From Callipepla californica brunnescens (Eukaryota; Chordata; Aves; Galliformes; Odontophoridae): a DNA stretch of 64,000 nt. The notes beneath the pieces were generated by a model that did no database searches, was not told the DNA's origin, and saw only the letters and a list, made by a program, of their open reading frames with translations. A program made the position numbers and the translations under genes. Where the stretch lies: NCBI GenBank assembly GCA_023055505.1, contig JALIRH010000036.1:62001-126000 (forward strand). The letters run 5' to 3'. This document shows, piece by piece, positions 50,801-60,997 of the stretch (position 1 is its first letter; every line of letters starts with the position of its first letter).

Positions 50801-50990
50801 AGATAAAGAGAACCAAGGGGATGAGACCCAAGGTCAGCAGCCACCTCAACGTCGGTACCGTCGTAACTTCAACTACAGACGCAGACGCCCAGAGAACCCT
50901 AAACCACAAGATGGCAAAGAGACGAAGACAGCCGAACCACCAGCTGAGAACACGTCCGCTCCCGAGGCCGAGCAGGGCGGGGCTGAGTAA
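44864..50990 (+). CDS. YBX1: Y-box binding protein 1 (YB-1)
   Basis: Exons 44864-45023, 45351-45414, 48929-48962, 49716-49805, 49984-50286, 50569-50651 and 50756-50990 give 322 residues (human 324). YB-1 is an abundant mRNA-packaging and nucleic-acid-binding protein acting in translation, mRNA stability and transcription. Order: an Ala/Pro-rich N-terminus (1-50); a cold-shock domain (about 54-126) with RNP1-like [12 protein letters not shown] (62-73) and RNP2-like VFVHQ (82-86); then a disordered C-terminal region of alternating basic ([28 protein letters not shown]) and acidic ([14 protein letters not shown]) patches, ending EAEQGGAE. Ser100 in LRSVGDGE corresponds to human Ser102, the AKT/RSK site. 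Only the N-terminal region differs much from human. Intron 2 (3.5 kb) carries a CR1 element. A further intron follows the stop codon. Confidence 0.98.
45186..45202. repeat. (CG)n microsatellite in YBX1 intron 1
   Basis: About eight uninterrupted CG dinucleotides lie inside the CpG island, between C-rich tracts. Confidence 0.9.
45575..46215 (+). mobile_element. CR1 LINE 3' portion (YBX1 intron 2)
   Basis: A nearly continuous CR1 3' segment: 'ctgggtgtcccggtggctaa', 'gtaagccagcagtgtgccct', 'gctggggagagcccagcgga', 'gctgagaggagatctcatca', 'gcagcccagaaaggtggtgg' and the near-terminal 'cagcagggggttggacttgc'. It is 5'-truncated and the final octamer repeats are degraded. Confidence 0.88.
48453..48477 (+). 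repeat. (GTCT)n microsatellite in YBX1 intron 2
   Basis: About six tandem GTCT units without interruption, 450 bp before the exon 3 acceptor. Confidence 0.95.
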
Positions 50991-52195
50991 ACGCCGGCTT
51001 AACATCTCTACCATCATCCGGGTGCGTGTCTGGGTGCTCCCGGGACGGGGTGCCGTGCTGGGCTCTTGTGTTCTGCTCGTGCATCTTGTAACTGAACTGC
51101 ACGCAACCCAGCTGTGGGCTTTTGCTGCCCAAGTGCTGGCTAAATGGGGGGGACTGCTACCAGGTTTTAGTTTTCCTTGGTGGAATAATTACGCGGAATA
51201 CTGCTCATCTTCAAACCTTAATTGCTCGCTGCTGTGGTAGTTCACCCACGGGTAGCATTCTGATGCTGGTGTGGTGACCCAAAAGCACTCTGCAGGTGTG
51301 CACAGGCACTAGGAGTTACCCGTGGCTGCCAGCACGGTGGCTGTGGTGGCCCTGCCCCGAGGGCTGCGTGGTTGGCTTTGCCACCTCTCCACATCCATTT
51401 CTCATGAATGGATGGTGAATTTACAGGAGCGGTGGTGGCAGCATCTCACCTGCTGTGCACTCTGTGGTTGAGGTGTGTTCTGCAGGCACTGCTGCGGTTT
51501 CTGGGGTGGGGTGGGGGTCACTGCTGTGCTGTCATACGTTGGTTCTCTGCTTTCAAAGCTCTGCTGGAGCCAGGGAACTCTGGTGAGGGTGTTAATGTGT
51601 TCGGCTGCTGTAAGGCACAGCTGGAACGGCTGCAGCCGTCTCCTGTGGATCTTAGAGCTGCCTTGTGGGCTCGGGGGAGTGCTCTGAGCAGTGTTCTCAA
51701 GGGGGAGGTGGGAGATGGAGCCGCACCGTGTGCAGGAGCATCTTTCCTTTCTCCTGCGGTGCCCAGTGTCCGTGTGACAATCCATCTGACCGTCCTCTGT
51801 TTCTCTTTCTTTCAGTTTAGTCATCAAAGAAAAGACTTAAGAAATGAAGAAGAAAAGAAAATGAAATTCCAGCAATAAGAAATGAACAAAAGAATTGGAA
51901 CTGAAGACCTTAAGTGCTTGCTTTTTGCTGTTGACCAGATTACTAGAACTATCTGCATTATCTATGCAGCATGGGGTTTTTATTATTTTTACCTGAAGAA
52001 GTCTCCTTTTGGAAACAATAAACACGTTTTTTAAAAGTCTGTTTTTTCTCAATACACCTTTAAAGGTTTTTAAATTGTTTCATATCTGGTCAAGTTGAGA
52101 TTTTTAAGAACCTCATTTTTAATTTGTATGAAAAATACACCTGATTTTTTCAAGTCAAACTGCAAGCATCTGTTAATAAAGGTCTTAAAGTTAAT
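50991..52195 (+). other. YBX1: YBX1 3'UTR with intron and terminal exon
   Basis: The coding exon continues 31 nt past the stop to 51021 (donor GTGCGT). A TTTCTTTCAG acceptor leads to the terminal exon 51816..about 52195. That exon is strikingly like the human YBX1 3'UTR as I remember it: 'aattccagcaataagaaatg', 'ctatctgcattatctatgca', 'aaaggtttttaaattgtttc'. Two poly(A) signals are present (AATAAA at 52017-52022 and 52175-52180). TCCAGCAA, a reported YB-1 contact in its own mRNA, lies near 51869-51876. Confidence 0.88.
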
Positions 52196-52917
52196 GGTGG
52201 TGTGGGCTCAGTTCTTCCAGTCCTCCTCTGTGTGGTGGTGTGAGCTGAGTGGGGGAGAGCTCTGGGAAGAGCTGCTCTCATTCTCAGCATGATGTATTCA
52301 GATATCGGAGCTGCTGAGCCGCAGCTCAGGGGAGATGTCTCAGCCGCGGGTGTGGGTTTGGGGTTCTGGTTCTTTCCAAAGTGGTTTGTGGGTGAAGAAG
52401 GGTAATAATCAATTTGGGAAACAACCCTTTATGTGTGGACATCAAAACGCAGCTTTGCAGGGAGTGCACCTCTGTTACTTTCAAACTGCCTTTGTACGCT
52501 GCAGTGACACAATATCTGCTCCGGGGCAGCAGCTCCACCGCGTCCATAGGCACAGAACACTGAGAGCAGGGGCGGTGTGGGGCAGCGTTGAGCAGTGTGG
52601 GTCGGTGTGGGGCAGTGTTGTGCTGTGTGCTGCTCTGCCGGGCTCAACAGCCGCGTGGAGTCAGTGTTGCTCTGCACAGAAGGGGCTCTCGGTTAACCCC
52701 CTCCAAAGCTGCGATCGGAGCTGCTTCGCTGCTCCCACAGAGGCAACAGCCGCTGCTGGTGGAGCTGCGGGGTGCAGCAGGAGCTCAGCACGCTGTTCAC
52801 TGCAGGGGAGTTGGAAAAGATCACCTCCAAGTGTTCCTTTTGACTCTGTCACTGTTGCCCGAGGCTTCAGCATCCTGTGTCGCTGCCTGGCGTGGCAGAG
52901 CTGTCCCACGACGGTGC

Positions 52918-52923
52918 TTTAAT
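52918..52923 (-). terminator. Possible poly(A) signal of the claudin-16-like gene
   Basis: ATTAAA on the minus strand, 33 nt after the stop codon. It would give a very short 3'UTR. No AATAAA was found on the minus strand nearby, so this is tentative. Confidence 0.35.
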
Positions 52924-52955
52924 GGGGTGGGACTGTCCCTGCCGGGCTGCAGCCG

Positions 52956-54877
52956 TCACACACGGGAGTTCATGGCGTACATCTTGCTGGTGCCAGCTCG
53001 CCGCTGGGGTCCCTGGGGGGGGCTGGGGGCTGGTGGGAGAGAGCCAGGGCTGCGGTGTCACTGCTGCCCTGCATGGCTGTGCCGTGGGAATGTGACACAC
53101 AGATGCTCCAGGTGGGGATGGAGCATTTCTGTGCCCACCCTGTGGGCTCTGCGTGGTGATGCAGCCCTCCCAGCCAAGGTGCAAACGCCAGCTGCCCTTC
53201 CTTTGGCTGCAGCCTGCAAGAAGTGCCTGCACCCTCTGAGTTGTCCACCCCACGTGGATGTCCCTGCAGGACTCGATGTGGGATGGGGCAGACCTGGGAC
53301 AACAGACTGACCTGTGTGAGCGTGGAGGCAGCAGGTGAGCAGGACGGATGCCACGAAGCAGCCCGTTGAGCCGGCCATCCCCAGCCAGCAGGACCACCCA
53401 AAGTCATAGTGGACCCCCAGGAAGAGATTGTGGGACACCAGCATGGCCCTCTCCACGTACACGTCCACCGCGTACCACACGGAGCCCACGAGACCCAGGA
53501 TACCTAGGAGGAATGGGGGCAGTTAAGAGCGAGCCACAGAACCTCCTACTTCCCAGAACCCCTCCGAGGGAGCTCCTGTGGCTCCCTGTGCCCCGGACCA
53601 CTCCTGGCCACGCACTCCCGATGGCGAGGATGACACCAGCCCCGTGGCACATCTTCAGTTTGACACGAGGTTCTTCCTTGAGGAACTTGATGCAGTCGAG
53701 CCCAAGGAGCAGAGCAGCCAAAGCCAGGCCCACCAGGAGGTCTGCTGTGATCAGCAGCGTTCGTGTCACCACAATCTTCACTGGGGAGAACAAAAAGCAG
53801 AAAAGGGACTGAGGAGTGGTCAGAGGAAGTGGTGTTCCCACTCCAGACTGCTGCCTGTGTCCCTCCTGGCCTTACACAGCTCATTGCTGGACGGAGCCCT
53901 GAGCAGCCTGGCCCGATGGCTAGGAACACAGCCCAAGGAGAGATGGAGCTCAGTGCCCTGCGAGGTCCCCTCCAAATTAAGCCATTCTACCACTGGGAAT
54001 CTCCGTAGGATATGGTGACACTGGGACACCAGTGTCTGCCACCCTATGTGCTCCTCACTGCTGCAGTCGAGGTGCTCACCAGGAACCTTGCAATGGGACT
54101 CCATCAGCCCATCGCCAGGAAACCACACAGCTTAAGGTGCACCATTCATGTTGTGGGATGCGGCCATCTTCTCAAGGCCGTGCTCAGGTCGAAGATGCCG
54201 TTGTCTAAACCTGCTCACATTGCCAGCTGTGTGTGGCGTGATTTCTCACTGCAAAGCCTCAAATCCCCACTTGGTCCATTCTAACTTCTTGTTCCCTTCT
54301 TCAGTGTCCAACTCTTTGTCCACATAATCACACTGTCCCACGTCATCACCATATATATGTATATATATATGTATATATATATATACAGGACAGGACTCCA
54401 AGTTTCTCAAGGTCAACCCTTCACAAGGAGGATCTTCTTGAGGGAAAACTCTTAGCTGTGATGCCTTCTTGGGTGTTCACAAGAGGGATTTGGTGGAATA
54501 GGCAAATGGTGCTGGAAATGGGTTGCTTGATATGATAGAGTAATGCTCCCACTTCAGACCATGCTGGCTCACCTGGATGGTCTGCCAAAATGGAGTCATA
54601 CTGGTCGCAGGTCCTCACCCCATCCTGCATATTGGTAACACATTCTCTCCAAAGCCCCCGGCATTTGTGACTCACCTGGATGCAGGAGAAAGGATGCTCA
54701 AAGAAACAGCACTCCAAAGCACCTCTGCTCCCCAGGGATCATAGAATCAGTTGCTCTGCTCACCTCCAAGCTGTCATCAGCATTCACCATCCAGCAGTCA
54801 GTGCATGTGGCAAGGAGGAGGAAAAGGGATGAGAGGAGAGCGAGTCCGAACGCTGTCATCTGCAAGATTGCACTCAT
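52956..54877 (-). CDS. CLDN16-like: Claudin-16-like tight-junction protein
   Basis: Minus-strand exons 54877-54764, 54675-54573, 53780-53616, 53503-53312 and 53029-52956 give 215 residues. The protein is a four-pass claudin: TM1 (about 7-24), first loop with W29, GLW (45-47), C50 and C61 (the claudin signature), TM2, TM3 and TM4. Specific identity to CLDN16 is strong: [87 protein letters not shown], and the tail KMYAMNSRV against human KMYAVDTRV, a PDZ ligand. The start matches the internal Met of human CLDN16 that begins the shorter form. The tail is about 20 residues shorter than in human. The TWTD of human is TCTD here. Exon 5 is the least certain part, with a GTCAGT donor before it. The gene lies in tandem with CLDN19 and converges on YBX1. 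Mammalian CLDN16 forms a paracellular cation pathway in kidney. Confidence 0.9.
54349..54387. repeat. (TA)n/(GTATATA)n microsatellite
   Basis: An alternating TATATA run broken by regular G residues lies in intron 2 of the claudin-16-like gene (minus strand). Confidence 0.9.
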
Positions 54878-54885
54878 GGGGACAC
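54878..54885 (-). other. 5'UTR end of claudin-16-like exon with splice acceptor
   Basis: The ATG at 54877 is only eight bases after a TTCCCTTGCAG acceptor. The transcript therefore has an upstream exon, non-coding or carrying an alternative start as in human CLDN16, that I could not locate. Confidence 0.65.
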
Positions 54886-54999
54886 CTGCAAGGGAACACA
54901 GAGATGCCTGCTGCCTCTGCTCTGGCCCCCTCCCAGGCTCCTTGTCTGCTGCCTGCATCAGGGTGTCCTCTGGATCCCTAAGAGCAGCTCAGGTGGTCT

Positions 55000-55258
55000 C
55001 CAGTTGTGCCAGAGGAGGGCTGGATGGGATATCAGGAAGGATTTATTTATAGGCATAAATATATAATAATAATGGGTCAAGCACTGGAGTTGGCTACCCA
55101 GGGGAGAGGATGGAGCTCCAACCCTGGAGGCATTTCAGACACACGTGGACATGGCTCTAAAGGACACGGTTTCGTGGTGGGATCTGGTAGGTTAAGCTGA
55201 TGGTTGTATTTTGTGATCTTGAAGGTATTTTCCAACCTAGATGATTCTGTAACTCCAT
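55000..55258 (+). mobile_element. CR1 3' fragment
   Basis: It shows 'gagctccaaccctggaggca', then 'ttcagacacacgtggacatg', 'gatcttgaaggtattttcca' and 'acctagatgattctgtaac', which is the 3' end of another CR1 subfamily, diverged. Confidence 0.75.
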
Positions 55259-58200
55259 AGCCCTTAGTACTGCCCTCAGGGAACCAAAAGCTGCTTGGAA
55301 ATTGTTGTCAAAGAGCCAATGTTGTCAGACCCCATTATTTGAGCATGTATCTCCTGATAGCCTAAGATTTTCATGATTTCCTTGTTTCCATCACGTGATT
55401 CAGTGCAACGATTACCCACCTTCCCTTGTGATTCTTTTTCAAGAAAAGCAATGAAGTGTTGAAACACACAAATTGGAACACATGGGAGTGTCCCATGGAG
55501 GTGTCCAAATCCTAAGTGGCAAGCCCAAAGAAAGAGGGCTGCTGTGGTTTAATGCGGGTGCCTTAGGGTGCTGTAAAGCATTTTTGGAGAGCAAAGGGGA
55601 TGGGATAATCTGATTTCCATCACAGACAGAGTTGAAGGGACTTTGCAGAGAAAGCAATTGTACACAAGTGTATGGTTAGTAGAATGAATAATACCAGCTA
55701 TTTTAATGGAGATATTTTACAGATGGTATAGTTTGAAAGATTGTCTCTTTCCATCACGATAATCAAAATAAAGGAGAATGCTCACCCGTGTCCTAGGCTC
55801 ACAGTAGGAAACTCCAAAAGAGTGATCTCCAGAAAGAGATCTGCCACCTTGGTGGTGGTCAGCCCTTGAATGGGGTCTGGGAGAGGTGGAGCCAGACTCC
55901 ATCCCTTCTGGTCACACAGGTGCATTGCCTTCACCTGGGCTCCCATGGCTGACCCAGTGCTCACCTCAGGTGATCCATCAGTGGTTGAGGCCGTGATTCA
56001 ATAGTTCCCATACCACAAGGTATGGAGCAGAGGACATCATACCTCCAAAGACTGGAGAAGGGTCCCACTTCAGTGTGTTTGCAATCCAAGTTTTACTGCA
56101 TGAAGCTGCAACCACAGTGTGCAGAGAAGTTCCTGTCAGGGTTTATTTTTTACCCTTTCTTACTGATGTTATTATTGACAGACACTTAGACCCCACTTTA
56201 CAGTGCTCCTTTAAATCTCTCAGGCCACCTTCTGAGCTAACTCCCCATAACCTTTCCACCTTCCCCAAGACCCCGGCTGTTTTGGAGGCTTTGAAGAAAA
56301 TCTGTTCAGCCATTTGAGTTAAGCGAGGAAAAAAAATAAATAAAATAAATTCCTTCTCTGGAGGAAACGCTCAGTCATTGTTTGCGCTTGGGTAACTCCA
56401 AAACAGCTTAGTTTTACTGCTGGAGCCCTGGCTGGTGCAGCGGGCGGTGGAGCTGCTAGCTTTGTTGTGCTTGGAGGTGTTTTATAGGGAATTAATGACA
56501 TTTGGGGCAAAGGGAAGCTGCGTGGGGAGCACTTGTGGGAAGAGTCTGCCTTCCTCCAGAACACAGAATCACTGGGGATGGAAAAAAGCTCTAAGATCAT
56601 CCAGTCCAACCATCCACCTGCCACCAACATTGTACACTGAGTGGGGGAGCCTTACCTTCATTGCAGCATCCCGCTCATCCTCACCAGGGTGCAGCCATCT
56701 GAAGTCCTGAAGTGGGATTCAATCCTGACCCACATGGAGGTGCCTGATGGAAACGCAGTGTCCACAGAGCACCGCATGCCCACATCTGTGCTGAGCTATT
56801 TAATGCTTCTCCAGGGCATGTCAGAGTGCTTTGTGTGCTAAGGCACGACGGGGGACCTCATGGTTAAGTGGTAATTGGCTGGAAACAGAGGCTGGCCTCC
56901 AAAAAACATCACATCTTGACACCTGTGGGAACCAGCTGGGGCTGCGGGGGACATGGAGAAACACTCCCCAGGTGGGGGACTCTGAGTCCTGGGCAAACAT
57001 TCCCCATTCTTTAATCATACCTTTTAATTAACACTCACGGGTGAGCGGCCTGAGATGTGCTGGCTCCATTGCACTGGTGCAGCAGAGGCAGAGGCAGAGG
57101 GATGGAGGTGGCAGGAGGAAGAAGGCAATTCATAACCCGCAGTGCTACCCATCAGGTTCCTAGCTGAGAAATGGCCCAGCATTTCTCATCTCTCAGTAAC
57201 ATCCCAGTGGCTTCAGACTGGTAGAGGTCAACCCAGAGGCAGCAAAACCAAAGCCATGGGACCCCTAGCAGATCCTGGGGTTCTGTTCAAAGGGATTGTG
57301 TGCAATCCTCTCTCTGGCTTCCCCAGAATTCAGGCCTTTCAAGAGAGGGATGCAGGAAAAGGCTGTAAAGGACACAGCCTCACAGGGGCACTTAATGGAG
57401 CCTGTAAAACTTGTCCATTTCCCAGCTGCATGGGGGCTCCCGGGCCATTATGCACAGTCACTCCTCTCTGGTGGTTTCCAGCTCAGATAATGTGGCTAGA
57501 GGCATTTTTGTAGGCTTTTTGCTGACCCTCAAAAGCAGCGCCTCAGCTGCCTCGTGCTGCCCAAATACCTCAGGTTTGTTCCTTACTACCCAGAAAAAAT
57601 GCTTTATTGTGGAGCATCTTGTTGCAGCATCCTCTGAGCATCTCCAGCATAAGCTGTGCCCCATGGCTCTCAGCTGTATCTGTGCTCTCATCTCATGGGT
57701 CATTGGGAAACAACATCCCACATAGGTATTTCCAAGTCATGGGATGTATTTAAGAGAGGTACTTTCATTATTATTATTTTTCCCTCTAAATAATCCTCTG
57801 CGGTACCGATCTACAGGGGTTTTGGCAGAGTGCTGCACACTCCTTCATAGCAAATTCTTGAGATTCAGCCCTGCAGAGGCACCCAGGTTCTTGACATGAG
57901 TAATTGCTGTGGCTTTATTTCAGATTATCCTGTTTCACGTGGTATTTTGGCCCACAGCAAGCCTTTCCTTGAGCATACCTGTGCTTGTAGTGGTGAACTA
58001 AGGCAGAAATCTTCCAGCAGGATTTGTATACCCTCATTTTCCGACTTAGATATCAGCAATTTTCTATTTACTTACACATCCACAAAATGGCTGAGATTCT
58101 GGTATGTTCTCCACATGCGTGCACTGGTGACACATACAAGAGGTTTTTATTTTCTACTCATCTAATCTGTGGATTAACTATATATGAAGTGAGTTCACCT

Positions 58201-59344
58201 GTTTGATTCTCAGCTGAAATGTTTTGGGCGTTGAAAAGATACAGATAGAGGGGTAAATCTATCAGACTTTCAGTAATTAAGAACATTTCCTTGGTCGGTG
58301 AAGATGGGATGAAGATCAGAGCGGCATCGTACTGGTTTTGTAAGATAAAAGGAGGGAGGGAGTGGGGAGAGAAAGCCACTGAAGTGCTCTTTTTAGTGAT
58401 TTGGATGGCAGCGGATCCCACGCATCGCATGCAATGCTGTGGGCCATCCCAAGCCTGGCAGCCTGTTCCCATATTTAATTCCACTCTGCCATGGACAAAA
58501 CACACCAGGGATTGTCTGGAGGACAGTGGGGGCCTTTGTCCCCCCAAACATGTAATTGCTGCTGCGGCTCAGCTATTTTTCCCCCTCTCTTATGTTTTTC
58601 CAGCCTGAGTGTCTGATCCCAGGGAGCCACGGGGCTGAGCACGTGGCAATGTCCCAGCAGTTCCCCAGAACAGAGTTTTTGGGGAGTACAGGGTGTACCT
58701 GTGAGCCAGGTGCTGCAGGAAGGCAGGGGAGCTGGGCAAAACCTTCCTGGGCCTCCCCCAGAGCCAAAAAAGCAGGTGCCACAAAAGCAGAAATCAGCTC
58801 AGTTAGCACAGCGAGGAGCAGCCCAGCCCTGACTTCTTGGAAAAAGAGATTAAACCCCGCGGGTCTCCTTCAGGAGCAGCGGGGTGACTGCAATGAGCGC
58901 TTTGTTTTAGGGCTGAGCTGAGGAGTGGGGGGTGGTGGGGCCTGGATGGGACAGACCCGTGCTGGGAAGGGCCTTGCAGAGAGCCCAGGGCACGGCTACC
59001 GGGCTGAGATGCCAGGCCAGGCAGATGGTGTTTAGGTGCTTTAGGCTTAAATCAAGCCATCTTTTAAGCCACGTTGTAAGCAACAGTACCTGCCCGTGTT
59101 CGCCTGCCAAGTTCTGCTTCCCACTGGCCCTGGCGGGCCGCTCTCAGGAGCCACATTAATTTCCAGCAGTCCTAGAGGAGGTGGTCCCAGCCTAGGAGCC
59201 AGCAGCAAACACAGCTCTTTATCCTGGACCCTCTGCCCAAACCCCTGCCCGGTCAGGAATAAACCCCAGCCCCATGGCACTGGCATGGGAGCGATGGGAA
59301 GAGGCCCAGGTTTGGATGGAGGGCAAAGAGATGAGTCCAGAGGG
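55259..59344. other. Intergenic region between the two claudins
   Basis: No coding exon was recognised. The missing 5' exon of the claudin-16-like gene should lie here or further right. Besides a reversed CR1 piece near 56.6 kb I see no other clear element. Confidence 0.5.
56563..56660 (-). mobile_element. Reversed CR1 3'-end fragment
   Basis: On the plus strand 'acagaatcactggggatgga' followed by 'ctaagatcatccagtccaac' is the reverse complement of the CR1 3' terminus. It continues only about 100 bp. Confidence 0.75.
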
Positions 59345-59658
59345 ACACCCGTAATCAGAAATATTTTAATACCATCGAGTCACAATTTTTAGTACAAACA
59401 ATCTGAAAAATAATAATAATAGGAATCCCAAACAGCACACTGCTGCTCCCATGGCATACATTGCACAGAGAAGTTAATGCAGGTTTATATTAAAAGAACA
59501 AAAACCATTCTGTGACACGACACCGCGCTCTTTATATAAAAACACACTTCAGATACACACATTTTTAAGCACGATTTTCCTTCCCAATCCTCACTGCAGT
59601 AGCTTTGGGGTGTGTTTTGAGGGGAAACCAAGCACCGATCTCCCTGATGGTGCAGACA
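59345..59658 (-). other. CLDN19: CLDN19 3'UTR (long isoform)
   Basis: Minus-strand sequence after the alternative exon's stop runs to an ATTAAA signal at 59368-59363. It is A/T-rich and unlike the surrounding GC-rich DNA, as expected of a 3'UTR. Confidence 0.55.
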
Positions 59659-59707
59659 CTACAAGCACTGCTCTCCCCTGATGGCTGACGATATTTTTAC
59701 ATGGGGT
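59659..59707 (-). CDS. CLDN19: CLDN19 alternative final coding exon (isoform a type)
   Basis: A TTTTTTGCATTGCAG acceptor precedes this exon. Joined to an internal donor in exon 4 (exon end 61008, GTACGT), it continues the reading frame as RE-PHVKISSAIRGEQCL and stop. This parallels the human isoform a ending (RE-PVVKLPAS...), at the same point of the protein. The resulting protein has 222 residues against 224 in human. Function is inferred from the human isoforms. Confidence 0.8.
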
Positions 59708-60997
59708 CTGCAATGCAAAAAAGAGAGAGGGCTGTTAGTCCTTCCTGCCCTACAGAAGCCAACTCCCAGCGCAGGGACTGCTCCGTTCCCCTCCTGCATG
59801 GGGAGGTGCTGCCCTGACCTTTAATTTTGGGGCAGCTGGCCTCATTTAGCCAGGAACAAGAGCAGTACATGGGTACAAAGCAGACAGAAAAAAACCAAAA
59901 CCAAAAGCAGGGAGAAATCAGCTACATGGGTAGTGGGGATTTATAAAGTAATAATAAAAAAAAAGCAAAACCACAAAGCCAGGCTCTTTGGATCCCTTCC
60001 ACTGTCTCGTTTCCTGCGGTTTAGCTGGAATACCACGTACAGCAGACGGACAGATGGCAGCACCATGCCTTCAGAGGATCTACAGAGGAACTGGAGCGCT
60101 GGTGTGTTAGTAACAGCCACGGTGTGGGCACAGAGGTAGTGGTAATTAGCACTGCTGGGCCTGAAAGACTTCACTGGTCCTATCATGGAAGGGGTATTTG
60201 GAAACAGTGCAGATATCAAAAATTCGCAGGTTTGTCCATCTTGGAGTTGACTGAAGCAGATACGCTGGGCACCAAAGTAAAAACAAGCCATTGCTTGTGC
60301 TCACAGTCCCCATTTTGCCTGCTTTAACCTGGCCCACACCAGTTTGTTCTCCTGCTTAATAAAGCGCCTGGTGAGAAACTACGCCCGGGTCAGATTTGAG
60401 CCAGCAGAGCTCAGCTGGAGCACCAGCAACCACCAAACTGCCGTGCTTTCATTCCTCGTGTGCTCACATCAAGAACGATTAATACAAATGTTGCTTTGGG
60501 GCAACAGCCATGCGGGGCACAGCTGCGCCCTGAAAGCAGGAATGTTTCCTAAGCCACCAAAGCTGGGATGTGGGGACACTGAGCCCCTCCAGCACCGCTC
60601 AGCAGCACTCTCCTCCCTGGAAAAGCCGGTGGGGTGAGGCTGCAGGAGATACAGGGGCACATGGGGACAGCTGCACGCGATGGGGTGGCCCAGCACAAAG
60701 CATCTCTGTGCAGCCCACCCCCTGCCAGGCACTGGGGCACGGCCCGGCCACCCACAGCCCCAGCAGTGCGGGGCTGGGGGTGGAGGTGCAGCCCCTGCAG
60801 CCTGGTGGTGCTGGATATGGGGAATTCTGACCAACAGCCCGTTTAAAGGCTTGTGCCAAAACTAGAAAAGCCCTGAGAAGCGGGTGCATCCCCAGCAGGA
60901 GAAAGGTCTCTGGTGGTGCCCGTGAGCTGTGCTGTGTGGGAACACCGGGGCAGTGCCTGATCTTGGGAGGGGAGGGTGAGGGAGGGCAGGGCTGGGA

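Noticed and set aside
53058..53311. Read-through of the claudin-16-like exon 4 as its C-terminus
   Set aside because: It would add a Gly/Arg/Ala-rich tail unlike any claudin, whereas splicing at the GTCAGT donor to 53029 restores the CLDN16-type KMYA..SRV ending in phase.
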